64,000 nt of DNA, from positions 4,681,756-4,745,755 of the forward strand of contig JASSKH010000020.1 in NCBI GenBank assembly GCA_031763025.1, given 5' to 3'. The notes under the pieces were generated by a model that searched no databases, was not told where the DNA came from, and was given only the letters and a program-made list of their open reading frames with translations. Source of the DNA: Macrocystis pyrifera. Taxonomy: Eukaryota > Sar > Phaeophyceae > Laminariales > Laminariaceae. Positions 45,185 through 56,865 of this stretch are shown here, piece after piece (the first letter of the stretch is position 1; each line of letters starts with the position of its first letter). Made by a program: the position numbers and the translations under genes.

Positions 45185-46970
45185 TATCTTACACGACACA
45201 AAACTATCCCACATGATATACGCACCACAACTTGTCCGAATGAAGTGGTATCTCGTACAATCATTACACAAAGTTTTAAAACCCCGATACATGCCGAGTT
45301 GTCTAATGGTACAATAACAAGGTTCACTATACTTTGAACAACATACAACGCAGAGTTTACGTCGCCCTTAGCCATCCTCAAGAAATATATTGCCAATAAA
45401 CGAAAAACGCCACGACTTGTGTTAAGAAGAAGACGATTTCAAACGCAAAACGAATCATCAGCAGCAGCCAGTGCTATACCTAATCCTGCACGTTAGCCCA
45501 CCATGTTCAACATCAGCCGAAAAAAAAAAAAAAAAGCAATCGCCTCTGCGACCACGCCATGCATATTTAGTGTCCTCGTACGACTCACCGATGAAAGGGA
45601 ACAATCAAGGAGGAAATTCAATTCCTTCTGTGTTTCGGCGAATGTATTTTCCGCCCCCGGGCCAGGGTCAGCAGCGGCCTTACGTGGTTGCTCCTCCAAA
45701 TGAAGTTACTGATTGGATCTGAGACCATCCACCCTTGCCATGTGTGCACTCCTGTCAACCTCCAGATTTCTCCATTTGTGTACTACCACTATTACGTCCG
45801 CCCTCACCCCGCTGGGGATATCCCCCCGCAATGCGCGAACTCAGATCTCTAACGCCACCGTACTTGCCGCGATCATGGATGACTCAAACGAATCCCGTAT
45901 AAAGGAGTTGGGAGCACCCATTCGAGTCGGGGCCATGGCAGTGCTTGGACGCTTGGGCGGTGCTTGCTGCGTCACCCCTCTGACTACCCCGCGGCGACTC
46001 CAATGATCGGCAGCCAGGCGCGTGTCGCAAACAACGAAACATAGGTTTGAAGTGGGGGCTAATTTCTTCTGGAGGCAAACGACGAACCGGATATAGGGCT
46101 ACCAGCGGTAGCCCTGATCATGAGGGACGTAACATGAAGACAAATCAAGTGTTACCGTGACAGCGGTAACTGGTGGTGGATCGAAACCGATTTCGAAGCA
46201 TTTCCGACGGTTTAAACGAGCAGACATTCTTGTACATCCGAAAGGTACGCGCATTGGACCCAGTAAACATACCACGTTATTCAAGATATACTACTACCGT
46301 ATTATCGCTATATATGTGTTCAGGAAAGCGAGCTAGCCATCTCTCTGCCAACAAAGGTAACCCATGCCTTGGCACGACTCGTGTTCGAAAGCAGGATGCT
46401 AATGCACGCAGCTACGTTTCAGGGTTCTACACTGTATGTCTTTGTCGTGGGCATGCCGTGGCTTTTCCGTGGTACCGCCGACAGCATAACATGACATCTC
46501 CACTGCATCCCATGGCGTACAATAGGATTCCATGGAGGCGTGGCGGGTGCCGTGGCTTGCCACGGGTGGTACCATGGCAGCCCCCGCGGCTACAGCCACG
46601 GCACTCCATGGCAACCCCACGTCATATCATGGCAACACCCACGGCACCCCAACGTCCACGGTACCCAGGTTAGGGTTGGGCGTAGGGTTGGGGTTCCACG
46701 GTATGTCGTCGAAGGTGACGTTGAAGGTTTAACCGCAGGTGGTGCCACGGCATGCCACGGCATGTCGCTAATACAGACAACAATGTACATCCCTTCTACG
46801 TTTGCAAGCCTCTAAAGGTTGTTCCGATATATTTCCATTGATCTAGACCCGCCGTTTTCCCGTATAACCCTGTCGCCTAGTCGCACTAAACCCGCGACTT
46901 TGTCGTCCTGACCAAGGTCAAGACCGATCCAAATGCTGCATGCAGAGGTTGGTAACCACTCAATCCTCTG
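45185..46970 (-). repeat. R2 family repeat, copy 2 (interrupted by P1)
   Basis: It is collinear with 29990-31475 (anchors are given there). It is interrupted by the P1 element at 46422-46766, which has no counterpart in copy 1. The minus-strand frame at 46099-46284 contains LNRRKCFEIG, and the stretch at about 46860-46950 contains GQDDKVAGLVRLGD, both with counterparts in copy 1. A run of 15 A is at 45520-45535. Confidence 0.6.
46422..46766. repeat. P1 element, copy 2
   Basis: It begins GGGTTCTACACTGTATG like copy 1 and has the same series of CCATGG and CACGGCA motifs. Beyond the point where copy 1 is cut by the palindrome it continues through CAGGTTAGGGTTGGGCG to CCACGGCATGCCACGGCATG. It is inserted in R2 copy 2. 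Confidence 0.7.
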
Positions 46971-47232
46971 GTCAACAATAGCGTTAGCTACTGCGGTGCA
47001 TACTCCAGGCTACTTCTGAAATAGTCTGTCGGCCGACGATGTACACACATCCTCGAACCACCCACATAAAGGACGTGGTGGTGCGATGATGTCGTTCGCG
47101 AGCGTTTGGTGACAGATGAGAAAGCACGTCGTCGTCGAATACGTGTCTCGGGTCAGCACAGATGACCTCTTCATCTTCTGGAATCAATCAGCACGAGGTA
47201 TTCTGCAGTGATCCAGTCAGTTCGCCTTTGTT

Positions 47233-47457
47233 TCACTGTCCCGTTCGATGAACCCGCCGTTCGATCTCCGCCATCACTTTGTGGTGTAACTTCCGCCGGG
47301 CGGAGGCGTCGGGACCACTGGCGGGTTTTACTCTAAAGCGAACGTTATCCCCCCGTGCGAATGGAGATGGCACTTCTAGTACCGGACAGTCTGACGGGCT
47401 TCCAGCCACAGATAGATGCACCTGTAGCACCGGGGGGGTTGACGGTCTTAGAGCCAA
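47233..47457 (-). pseudogene. Protein-like minus frame upstream of R2 copy 2
   Basis: A 74-codon frame with balanced composition (SPFARGDNVRFRVKP, KLHHKVMAEIERRVH). It lies 5' (minus sense) of R2 copy 2 and may be the N-terminal part of the same decayed protein. The plus-strand frame at the same place (47279-47524) is its shadow or the reverse; I favour minus because the R2 fragments are minus. Confidence 0.25.
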
Positions 47458-48116
47458 AAATCGACAAGGTACAGATAGGCCTCCCTGCGAAGATGAACAT
47501 CGTTCACCTGCGGGCTGTGGATAAACGGTAGGTGGCTGGAGTTGTGAACTGTTTCAGAGCCAAAGCAGCTGCTGCAGATGTCGAACGTTTGGGGGAGGAC
47601 TCTGATAATGACCATCCCTTCTTCCAGTCCTAGCACCAGCTGTCATTTTCATTGGCCTCGATCCTGGTAGTTAGCGAAACTTTAAAAACGTCACGGGACA
47701 GCCCCGGCGGATTTTGATTACGCGGGCGAAGTCCTCGAAAATGTTTATGAACCCCTGTTCTCGTTTTTTGGGTCCGCTTGGACGGAAGTTTTGGATTCGA
47801 CGTACACATTAGTGAGTGTGTTCGGTGGTATCCCGTCGAGATTTGCTTCGATTTAAATATATTTTTTGCGCTAGACGGGTATATGGTGTCCCGAGCCTTG
47901 GCACTGTTTGAGAACACCCAACACGCGGAAAAATATGCGCTTTAATGCATACTCAAAGATTCCATCAACCACCACAGCAGCCTTAAACGTAAAGAAACAT
48001 CGTATCTGTCGCTCCGTTATTTGTAAAACAATATTGCTACTGTAAAGCCGGGTTTCGAATGCCGGCCGGATTGTATATAAAAGAAGAAAAATGTGTCATT
48101 TTTCCTCGTCGTTGTA
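47458..48116. other. Unassigned DNA
   Basis: Nothing recognised beyond short frames. Confidence 0.35.
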
Positions 48117-48235
48117 GGCGCGAAAGCGTCAGTTCTAAGCTTTCAACAAACGTATACGAGAAGCGGGAATGCTGAATCCCCTGGGCGATAAAAATGAACC
48201 CTCTCCGCGTTCGACGGGAAAACGTCTCGGATCAC
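48117..48235 (+). mobile_element. S1 SINE fragment, copy 3 (very diverged)
   Basis: GGCGCGAAAGCGTCAGTT followed by CGGGAATGCTGAATCCC and GCGATAAAAATGAA matches the S1 body in order and spacing. The tRNA-like head and the tail are missing. Confidence 0.4.
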
Positions 48236-48481
48236 GGTCTATCCTGAGGTCTACAGAGCAAAACTATCTGTAAAAACTGAAACGCACAATCATTATCAGG
48301 AATATTTTTACCTACCTGCTGTTTCGCAGGCAAGCAAATAGTTTAAAATTACTCTCGGGGTAAATATTTACACAATGAGTTATATACGCCTAATATGCCT
48401 GTCCCACTGTACCGCTACCTAGAACGCCGAAACTCAGAGGGGAATGGCCAACTCGCAGAGCCTCAGGCCTGCGAGACATCC

Positions 48482-48847
48482 CTAATACAGAGTAAAATCA
48501 AATTCACACTGCGACCCATGCGGAACACCTACCCGGCAATTACAGATAGAATTCTTGCCCTTAGCACCACACGGGTAATCCGGCTTCTTGCGACTATCGA
48601 GAGGAGCTAAGAAAGTGGTGCTCCGGTTACGCCCGGGCCGCCTCTGGCGCACAGCTGGATCGGCGAAACCGGAGGTTGTGTGAAGATGGCCACACTCAGG
48701 GCAGGTCGGGGGTACCCGAGGTGTCGGCGCGGAAGTCCTAGCCGCATCGGCCTGTTCAAGGGGGTTCCAGGGTTGATAAAATGGAATCGAGAGCTCGAAC
48801 TTAGGGGCTTTCGCCCGCAGAGTGTCGCACGCTTGAATCCACATCAC
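48482..48847 (-). pseudogene. Cys-rich hypothetical protein fragment
   Basis: A 121-codon frame with two Cys clusters: CPECGHLH near residue 50, and CGAKGKNSICNCR near residue 95, a zinc-finger-like arrangement. Between them is a basic segment (RQRRPGRNRSTTF). The overlapping plus frame (48680-49183) is Pro-rich because of the C-tracts. No family is recognised. It lies about 0.8 kb left of the Mutator-like fragment on the opposite strand, so it need not be related. Confidence 0.3.
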
Positions 48848-49057
48848 ATACCACGGATCACTTCAAATGACCTCGCTGGTCCACTAGCCTCGGACCTTCA
48901 CTACTATCTACTCTTACGCCTCCCAGTCTATCGTCAATACGCGACATGTCATAACCCACCCCCAGCGCTTGAGCCCCGTCGATATTTCTTTATCTCGACT
49001 CCTGGCGTGGTCTGCTTTCAGAGGACGGACCGTACACAGGAACACTATCCATGTAAT

Positions 49058-49126
49058 CCCCCCCCCCCCCTCAGCCCTCTTCCCCGGGTACCCGGTCTTA
49101 TTTCGACCCCCCCCCCTCCCCCGCCT
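49058..49126. repeat. Poly-C / CCCCCCT low-complexity tract
   Basis: Runs of ten and nine C with CCTCC interruptions. This is a likely source of indels and assembly error. Confidence 0.7.
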
Positions 49127-49478
49127 CCAGCGCTTGTAGTCGACGGCGAAGCAAACTCCAGTGGTGGGCGCGGCTGCACATAACTTTGATGTAGCTGCTC
49201 TGGCCCTGTCGACTACGTTGTTGACAGTGACTCTGCTTGGCTGAAGTGCCTCTCGACTCTTCATCCGAAAATCCTCTCACTCGCCCACGAGCCGGACATT
49301 TCCCTCCCGGCGTAGCCCTAACTAGCAGAGTGCGTCCAACTGGAATAATCGCTAGTGTGTTAGTAGCGCTCACTGAGGTGATACGCCGACCCCGAGTCGG
49401 TCGATGAAGACCCATCAGGTTGTAGATATTACCACGTAGACACACCCGAAATGGAATAGTAATACTAAGGGAAAAAAC

Positions 49479-50124
49479 GTGTCGAAGCCCGTTGCGTGCT
49501 CCACACACAAATATGCATATCTGTGTGTGTGGAAGTTCCAAATACCGATTAACATGAATCCCTGCAACGAGTGTGTGATCACTCGGTACAAATCAGATGG
49601 AATAGATGCATCTAGGTTTGTTGTCTGTGATTTTGAATCGGCCGTTTTGATTTCCGTCGCTGAAGTTGTGGCTAATGCCATGTTTTGTCTCCAGCTGTTG
49701 AACGATGTTCGCACTATTGTCGTGTGGTTTTTTCGGGTGCAGGCTACATTGAGAGTACGTGTGTGCAAGGGGAAGCAATTGTCTCACCAATTACATGCGT
49801 GATAATGAGTTTTGAAGTTGACATCTGGCTTTGTGCAACGTGAGCAGATCATTACTGCTACTCGTACCCATGTTCATAGATTATTTTTGGTTGTGGGTGC
49901 AAACCCTTTACGGAGGATTGGTGTTTGATCATTTCTCGCGAGTCCAAATGTTTACCTCCAGCTCGAAGAGTGAAATCCACGGCTGGAATTGGATGCCCCG
50001 TATAGGTGTGAAAGCTTTGTACAGGCGGGTGATTGGGTGTCCCGACACTACGGTGAGAAGTCAATTCGTCAACGACGTGGCTGCCTGTGCTACAGCGCCC
50101 GTAGATCATGAGCAATGCATTTGA
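49479..50124 (+). pseudogene. Probable Mutator-like (MULE) transposase fragment
   Basis: Frame 49479-49802 contains RFVVCDFESAVLISVAEV, matching the D-x-E block of the MULE domain in which an acidic pair is followed by an A/S-rich helix. Residues 51-53 (Asp-Phe-Glu, codons at 49629-49637) would be catalytic. Further on, WFFRVQATLRVRVCKG resembles the C/W-x-FH-x-x-Q-x-L-x-R-x-V motif, with the usual FH read as FF. The following frame 49831-50124 has FIDYFWLWVQTLYGGLVFDH and a WNW triplet, as expected for the region after the domain. The two frames are separated by stops. There are no terminal inverted repeats. Confidence 0.5.
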
Positions 50125-51198
50125 AGAAGTGGCTATACCGTACTTAGCGCCGGATGTCATGAAAACTGGCTTGAAACTGACTTTGCTTGTGATGGGCTTA
50201 AAACCAGACTTGCCACGTTCTTCGCGCTCAACAGCGTGGACGTAGGGTGGAAACTCGCTTCGCGTGTGATAAGCGCAAATGGTTGTGTGACGTGTACGCG
50301 CTTACAGATTTTAAGCAGTATTGAAAACAATGCTGTGCGTGTGATGACACAGAAGTAGTTGCCTGACGTGTTTTTCACGGAAGACAATAAGACGTGCGCT
50401 TACGAGGTTTGAGCGTAGAAGCCCGAAACCGGCCTCCTTACTCGTACTTGCTACTCGCGTGAATTCGCGTCAACATCCCTCTAACCTTCTTCGCGCACGG
50501 GATCCTGAAAGCAGTCTTCCTTGTACAAATCATGACTCACAGACTTGACGAAATTCGATTTCGATGTATTCGGCTCGATTCTGGTAATCTCAGTGTTCGA
50601 GTGAAACCCCTTTGCTCGTTACATGAAAATCCAAGTGGTCTTGTTTCGGATGTTTTGTGGGAAACGAACTGATGCCGACTTTGGTCCGTGGTGCCTGTCG
50701 ATGTGTAGCTCAATGCGAGGCCTCGATCCTGAAAGGATGATGCATGTATCGAGGTGCTGTCTCTGTGAACAGAGGTAGCAGAGGTGGCAGAGAAGTTTCT
50801 GTCGAGACCAGTTGTGAAAAAGAAAGGGAGAAAAAGATGGTTCAGAATTGGCGCTTATGTGGCCATTTCGAAAAAAATATTAACCTCAGAGATAAAGAGG
50901 AAACAAATGTGGAAAGGAGAGGAGAGCAGGGGAGTGGAATGCAGTGAAGGAGTGAACAAGGGTGATCGAGGTATGGCTCACCTGTGCCTGATCCTCCGGT
51001 ACAGTCCCCATGCTACGGGCAGATACCATGTACGGGTTACTGTACTGACTGACAGTCCTTCCTATATAGACATTCCTTGATACTTATGATGGTAAGCTAG
51101 CTGCCCTGTCGAAATATCAGCATCCTGTTCGAGATAAACTGAACCTATAAGGCCCCACTATTATTATGGTTTGCACGAACTCGTAATCTGTCTGCATA
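50125..51198. other. Unassigned DNA
   Basis: A purine-rich stretch at 50800-50950 opens plus frames without motifs. Nothing else recognised. Confidence 0.35.
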
Positions 51199-51539
51199 TC
51201 GGCGTCCCCGGTGGCTTGGTAGGTGGTCCGCGAGCCTATCAAGATCAATTTCGTGAGTTCGAGTCTCACCGAGTGCGCATGCTCATAGGGACTTTTTCTT
51301 GCATAAAATTGATTAGCGGAAAGCGCGAGAGCGTGAGTTAGCTGTACATTCGATGAAAATCGACGAGCAGTGGGAATGCTGAACCCTATGCGCGATAAAA
51401 ACTAAAGGCACGTACCGGGGGGGAGAAGGGACGACACCTGTGACCACGGCTTGTCCAGAAGATCGTCGAGGGTAAAACCTCCTACGAGTGGGCTGGAAAG
51501 TAAAAGTGATGATAAAAAAAAAAAAAAAAAAAAAAAAAA
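51199..51539 (+). mobile_element. S1 SINE, copy 4 (26 bp poly(A) tail)
   Basis: The tRNA-like head has an A box TGGCTTGGTAGG at 51212-51223 and a B box (AGTTCGAGTCT) at about 51256-51266. The conserved body includes GGGACTTTTTCTTGCATAAA and GTGGGAATGCTGAACCCTAT, and the tail is A26 at 51514-51539. With copy 5 it is the best preserved copy. The pure A-tail suggests relatively recent activity. Confidence 0.9.
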
Positions 51540-53557
51540 TCGGTTTTACCCGAATGTCTGAACCAACATATTTTTATTCTTGTGTCAGTTCGTATTGGTT
51601 GCACATCACTATAGATGCGTACGAACTTCAACGTCGAAATGGTTTCGAATACTAGGGAAGATAATCGAACAGGCGCCTAAAGGAGTTGGGTGTTACACTG
51701 GCCATTCTCGTTTGTATCACGAACGCGGCATATAAAGTTCATTTGCATAGTGCATCGCCATTATCGCCTAATTCATTAATTCGTAGTCGTTTGTTTGTCG
51801 CTCGTCCACGTTATTCTGTAATAGTCGTGAGAAGAATAATTGCATTTCCCCCCTGTTCTTCCTATCTCATATGTACATCTACGGCCTACAGCAAAGACGA
51901 CACTCACTCGAAATTTTCCTATTCGTCGGTAAGATTGGTTTGTTTTGGTGGTCAGGTTCCCCTCGAATCGTTGGCGCGTGCGTTTTGAGACCGTTTGATG
52001 CTCATTGGTCGATGCCGTGTCTGTCGCACCGCCGTTACAGCTCGTTCATTTTGTGGTGTCTCCAACATGAAGATGAATAATTTCTACAAATAGGTTCAGG
52101 GCAACGAGCGGGGCGTCACGTTGTGTCATGCCTCGTGTTTTGATGGTGAGTGTTTAGCAATACGACGTAAGTCAGGCACGGAGATTGGCGACACGAGCCT
52201 TTCAAGTTTTTCGTTCATGGAACTGGTGAGGGCCGCAAACACGGGCAAACACTGTTTACGCCAGAGGCCGCGAGAGATTAGGGGGCTTTAATGGTTTCGG
52301 AAAAAGCGTCGAGAAGAAGCTGACGGAGAAAAAAACTAGGTCTCCACCTGATGCAAAAAGGTTAACGTCATGGCAAAGGTCAGCATCCTGTCCGACAGTA
52401 GATTCCCACCTTATATTTCTTGAAACACCTCACTGAAAACTCATCGATGTTGCTGTTATCCGTTTGTTCTAACGTCGAGTGCGGTGCCCAAGGAGTAGAA
52501 GAAGTATAGCTTTAGCAAACCCTTTTTGGTATATAAATATTTATGCGTATCCTACCTTGCCCCATCAGGCTGCAAAACGCTACATTTTCGTTGAATATGT
52601 CTGACCTCGACCCTGTCAAGTCTCATACACATCACGCGAGTTTTTTCTTTCGTGCAACCTCCAGACTGGCGGATCTAGCAACAGGCTCCGGCCAGTTCAT
52701 TGTTCGCTAAAACGTTTCTTTCTCCAGCAATACCTCATTTTCAAACTAGATCGATGATACCTACTCATTCGGCGATGATGTGTCCAGTGCTGATCGACTG
52801 TGGTGTTAAATTGGCGCTGGGGTGCTTTCATTGTTGGATATCCGCGGTAGTTGACTATATGCCCTCGTGAAACAGGAAGACATGGGCTAGAAGAGGTCGT
52901 GGTGAATATGGGACGATTATTGAGCATAAGACGAAGTTTACTTCACCTTGCCATAAATACTCTGGTCAAAGGCTCGAGTCGACCTCAGAGCGTTCTCGGT
53001 TCAAACAAACATGTGCTGCGACACACCAGTGATATTCACGTGGAGTTTTCCTTACAGCCGAGGAATAAATATTTATTGTGCTCAATGAGTATTCTGATCC
53101 ATCATTTAAAGACGTATGAGGGGATAGACCATGAACGCAGGCACTCCTTTATACAGACGCCCATCATAAGAAACACCAAGAATACAAACATCATTCAACT
53201 TCAACCTCAGGGCAAACCTTCTGTTGATATTGATGGACTCAAACCTTGGAATGTTACTTGTGACTGAACGCGGGAAGATGTGTCTGGACGCAGTAACCCT
53301 CCTGTCGCGTTCTAAGGTGAACGCTCGCGGCACAGCTTGTTGATGCTTAGCTCAGACAATGCTGGCACGCGCGACGTCGAAGATGATCCAAGTGAGAAAC
53401 TTTGAAATCATCAGGTGTTCTCTGGAAGAGAGCATGATAAGGCCTGGAGCGTTAGACATTTTTGTTTTCGGTTGTGTGGTATGCAAATCACACTCGGTTC
53501 AAAGCAACCGAACTAGTATGCCGATTGCTATTTGTATCCTACTATGAAACAGATGTC
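51540..53557. other. Unassigned intergenic DNA
   Basis: The largest frame (52851-53267 plus, 138 codons) has no motif and no partner in the window. Nothing else recognised. Confidence 0.4.
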
Positions 53558-53670
53558 TTATTACGGGGGTCCATAGTTAACAGGACCTATGGTATACATA
53601 AAAAACTATATATTTACCTATTTTTACTAATAAAATTTGGTCCTGTTAACTATGGACCCCCGTAACAGTA
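53558..53670 (+). mobile_element. M1 MITE, copy f
   Basis: One of the cleanest copies. Ends TTACGGGGGTCCATAGTTAA and TTAACTATGGACCCCCGTAA are perfect inverted repeats. The interior carries GGACCTATGGTATACATAAA. Confidence 0.92.
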
Positions 53671-55740
53671 GGAATATTTTGTATTGACGGAGTTTTTTTT
53701 CAAAACTTGTCGGACTTGCCTGTATGTCAATGTGTGGACAATTCTAGTTACGTTGGTGTCACTACGTGGTGGGTGTAGAATTATGATTATCTTCATGGCC
53801 TGCAGTTGTTTGTATGATCGTGTTACAGTGTTTCCACATATCCCATGGAACGCGCGGATGTGCTTGTCAGTCAATAAATTCGAAGCTGACTCGATATACA
53901 CCTTTCTTCCCAACGATGGGCTCGTCGTCCACCGCCCCCAAGGATGCTGCCGAAGGCACTGGACAGAATCACACAAGGCGTGGAGAGTTCATTCGTGATT
54001 AGACGTATATCTTAGAGTTCAAGAAACAAAATTAAAAGATCGTAAAGGCTTACTCGGGCTGTATATGGGACATCACCGAAACCCACACATAAACGTAACC
54101 GGCCCTTGCTTCTAAGATCTGCTTGACGTCAGTCAAGTCCACTGTGCACTGGGAACATAAATATATTTCAACTTTATTTCCGAAAGTTTCCTTGACAACA
54201 GAGCTCAAGGCTAATGGCCGTCATTTGAAGGTTTGCATGATCCTGCATGACTAGATAGAGATGGTGTGAGGGCAATTGGTGTGCTGTCATCGCTTCAGTA
54301 AAAATAATAGTCTCACCTACGATGGGGACATTCACCTCGTGTCATGCCACTTTCTCCGCTACTGAAATAATGTTTTGGCCAGGTCAAGGATCGCGCGGAA
54401 CAAGCCGCTTCCTCGTCAAATGTGTAATTAGCCAATACGCTGCGCCAGGTCATCAAGTCTGCTCTAATCCTCAGTGCCACACGAGGTCTTGATTCTAGTG
54501 GCATGGATGGAAAGATACTTGGGGATGTGGGAGTTAGAACAATCGCCATCCACGTGTGGGCGTGAACACACTCTCCGCGTGAGAGTGGCAGTCGCCTCGG
54601 GCGTGGTTAACGTTCGGTGCTAGCCCTGGGGGGGTTCTTCAGTACGTGCGCTAGAGTAGGTTTTGTGCTTGCGAAACGCTCCTTCGGATCGACGAAATTG
54701 TTGCTCGCTACCCATATTAGAATCATAGGTTGAAAGACACTTTGAATAGGAATCTGCTGTGATTCAGTGGGGTTTATATTTTGTGTCGCGGATAGTCGTT
54801 AGGGTAGTCTCCTTCGTACTTGTTGTTGTCGTTGAAGAACACAACCGAACAACAGATCCGTGAAGCGTCAGTCACCGAGATGATGATGAAAAGTACTGAC
54901 CATTCGCAATGTCGGTTGTAGAAGTAGGGGGGGGGGGGGGGTAAATGCCGTTGATTGCGATCCTCAAGCTTTTCTTTCCCGCAGGTATACGTTCTCCGGA
55001 AACGTCGCGTACAGATTAGATTATTTTCAACGGACTCATTGCGTTTGGGGCATAGGCATTGTTGGACCCTGTTACGAACTATGACTGCACGTTACAATTT
55101 ACAGTCGTTCTAAAACTTTCGAATCCGTCAGAAGATTTCGAGTCCCTGTGACACCCGTCAACCTTTCGACGACCGATAAGCGTTTCGCTAAGTTTGCTCC
55201 GTTCTGCAAAATGGGGCGCAGGGCGTACAGACGGATGTCGACCTGTTCTGCAGCAATACCCTTCTACTATAGCAGTCCATATTCAGCTTCGGTGACGATA
55301 ACAAGTGGATGAACCCTTGAATAACCCAACGTTTCTGCAGGTATGCTGGTGCGTAGCATTTGTACGACAGGGTGCAGTGCACGTTTTGCGGGTCTGATGC
55401 GCAAGGCCTCGCGAACGGATCTTTGCAAAATAGGATGAACAAGGAGGGCATGGTACGTGAAGAACAAAAACATCAAGTGAACCACACGTCCAGAAATGGG
55501 CCTCGGAACCAACAGAGAACAACTCGGAATGCTTGTGATCGATTGCACAGTAAGTGGGCCTCAGATTTTCTGTTTCAGATTTAATATAGTGGAGGGTCAT
55601 ACCCCGAAGCCGACCGGGTGTAATGAATGTTACCAACAAAGGCCTGGATATTCGAACATGGTGAACTATCTATGCTAAATGAAAAGGTACAGGCCATGAA
55701 CGATATCAAGTATTGAACGGGTTCCAAATGGGGCAAATGA
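53671..55740. other. Unassigned intergenic DNA
   Basis: Several short frames, none with a motif. A G-run of about 16 lies at 54927-54942. Confidence 0.4.
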
Positions 55741-56607
55741 TCAAATCAGGTATACCTGATCCGTTGGAGCCAAAATCAGGTACACTCTAAAACCAAGTAA
55801 CAAACGCGCGCCACGAGCGGTGTGATGTCCATGACAATCAGGTGAAAAAATATTTCGCTTAAAGCACTAAGCGTGCCACATGGCTTCCAAACTCTGATTC
55901 TTTAAATTTTCTTGAAGATGTAGGTACCGTCGGATCTACTTGGTCCTGCAGAGAGTCAATGTCAATATGCTTCGTTTGTTTCGGCACGCCGGGAGCGCTA
56001 AGAGTACTTACCCTGGCGCACCCCCCCCGTTGCCAGCATTAAAGCTTCCAGACCGTCCTCGCGGAACCCCCAGCTCGGCGCAGAATCATCTTGCCGTACC
56101 AAACCTGAGACCACCTCGACGCGGGGTGGTGCAGACGAAATGCCGTGTGGCCATGGTGCTGTAAAGACTGCTGTGAAGATATTATAGAAAACAACAGAGT
56201 ACACACACAACAACAAACTGAAGCACATCGCACACCCTAAAGAAGTTAAGTGAAACCAGAACACGCATGCATGCATGTATAGACGTACTTGTTGCGTACG
56301 ACGTACGAGCACAGAGTTTTTACGTCAACACAGAAACAAATATTCGAGGGAGGGCAGACGCATACGGAGAGAAAACACACAGTATACGTCTGGCCTCTCT
56401 GGTTGGTTCAAAGTTGGCCAAGATCATTTGAAAACTAGACAGAGTAGAAAAGTCAGATATACCTTGGCTTTTCGAACGAAAATCAGTTACGATGTCAGCC
56501 TGGCCAATCGCAGGGCTCCAGGGATGTTGTTAGTACAAGTTTTCTAGCATGTAACTGATTTTGGCCGAAAATTGGCCAGGTATACCTGGTACCTGATTTC
56601 GGCTAAA
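55741..56607. mobile_element. Candidate small DNA transposon with ~50 bp imperfect TIRs
   Basis: The left end (AAATCAGGTATACCTG, GCCAAAATCAGGTACA) aligns with the reverse complement of the right end (AAATCAGGTACCAGGTATACCT, trimmed here to its core CAGGTATACCTG, then GGCCAAAATCAGTTACA). The left end contains the exact 16 bp palindrome ATCAGGTATACCTGAT. The interior, about 750 bp, has no transposase, so it would be non-autonomous. Confidence 0.4.
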
Positions 56608-56619
56608 CCCTTTCAAAGG

Positions 56620-56730
56620 TATTACTGGAGTCGTAGTTAATGGGACCAAATTTTGTTAGTAAAAGTAGGAAAATAAATAGGTATTTATGTAAACCATAGG
56701 TCCTATTAACTATGGACCCCCGTAATAGTA
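56620..56730 (-). mobile_element. M1 MITE, copy g
   Basis: Ends ATTACTGGAGTCGTAGTTAA and TTAACTATGGACCCCCGTAA. The internal order (AAACCATAGGTCC near the right end) shows minus orientation. It lies 21 bp from copy h in opposite orientation and just outside the right end of the candidate TIR element. Confidence 0.87.
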
Positions 56731-56751
56731 GCAATGACTGGGTCTAATGAT

Positions 56752-56865
56752 ATTATTACGGGGGTCTATAGTTAACAGGACCTATGGCATACATAAAAGC
56801 GTATATATTTACCTTGTTTTACTAACAATATTTGGTCCTGTTAACTATGGACCCCCGTAATAGTA
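56752..56865 (+). mobile_element. M1 MITE, copy h
   Basis: Ends ATTATTACGGGGGTCTATAG and GACCCCCGTAATAGTA. The interior carries GGACCTATGGCATACATAAA, plus orientation. Confidence 0.9.

Noticed and set aside
51514-51539. Poly(A) run as a gene polyadenylation site
   Set aside because: It is the tail of SINE copy 4.
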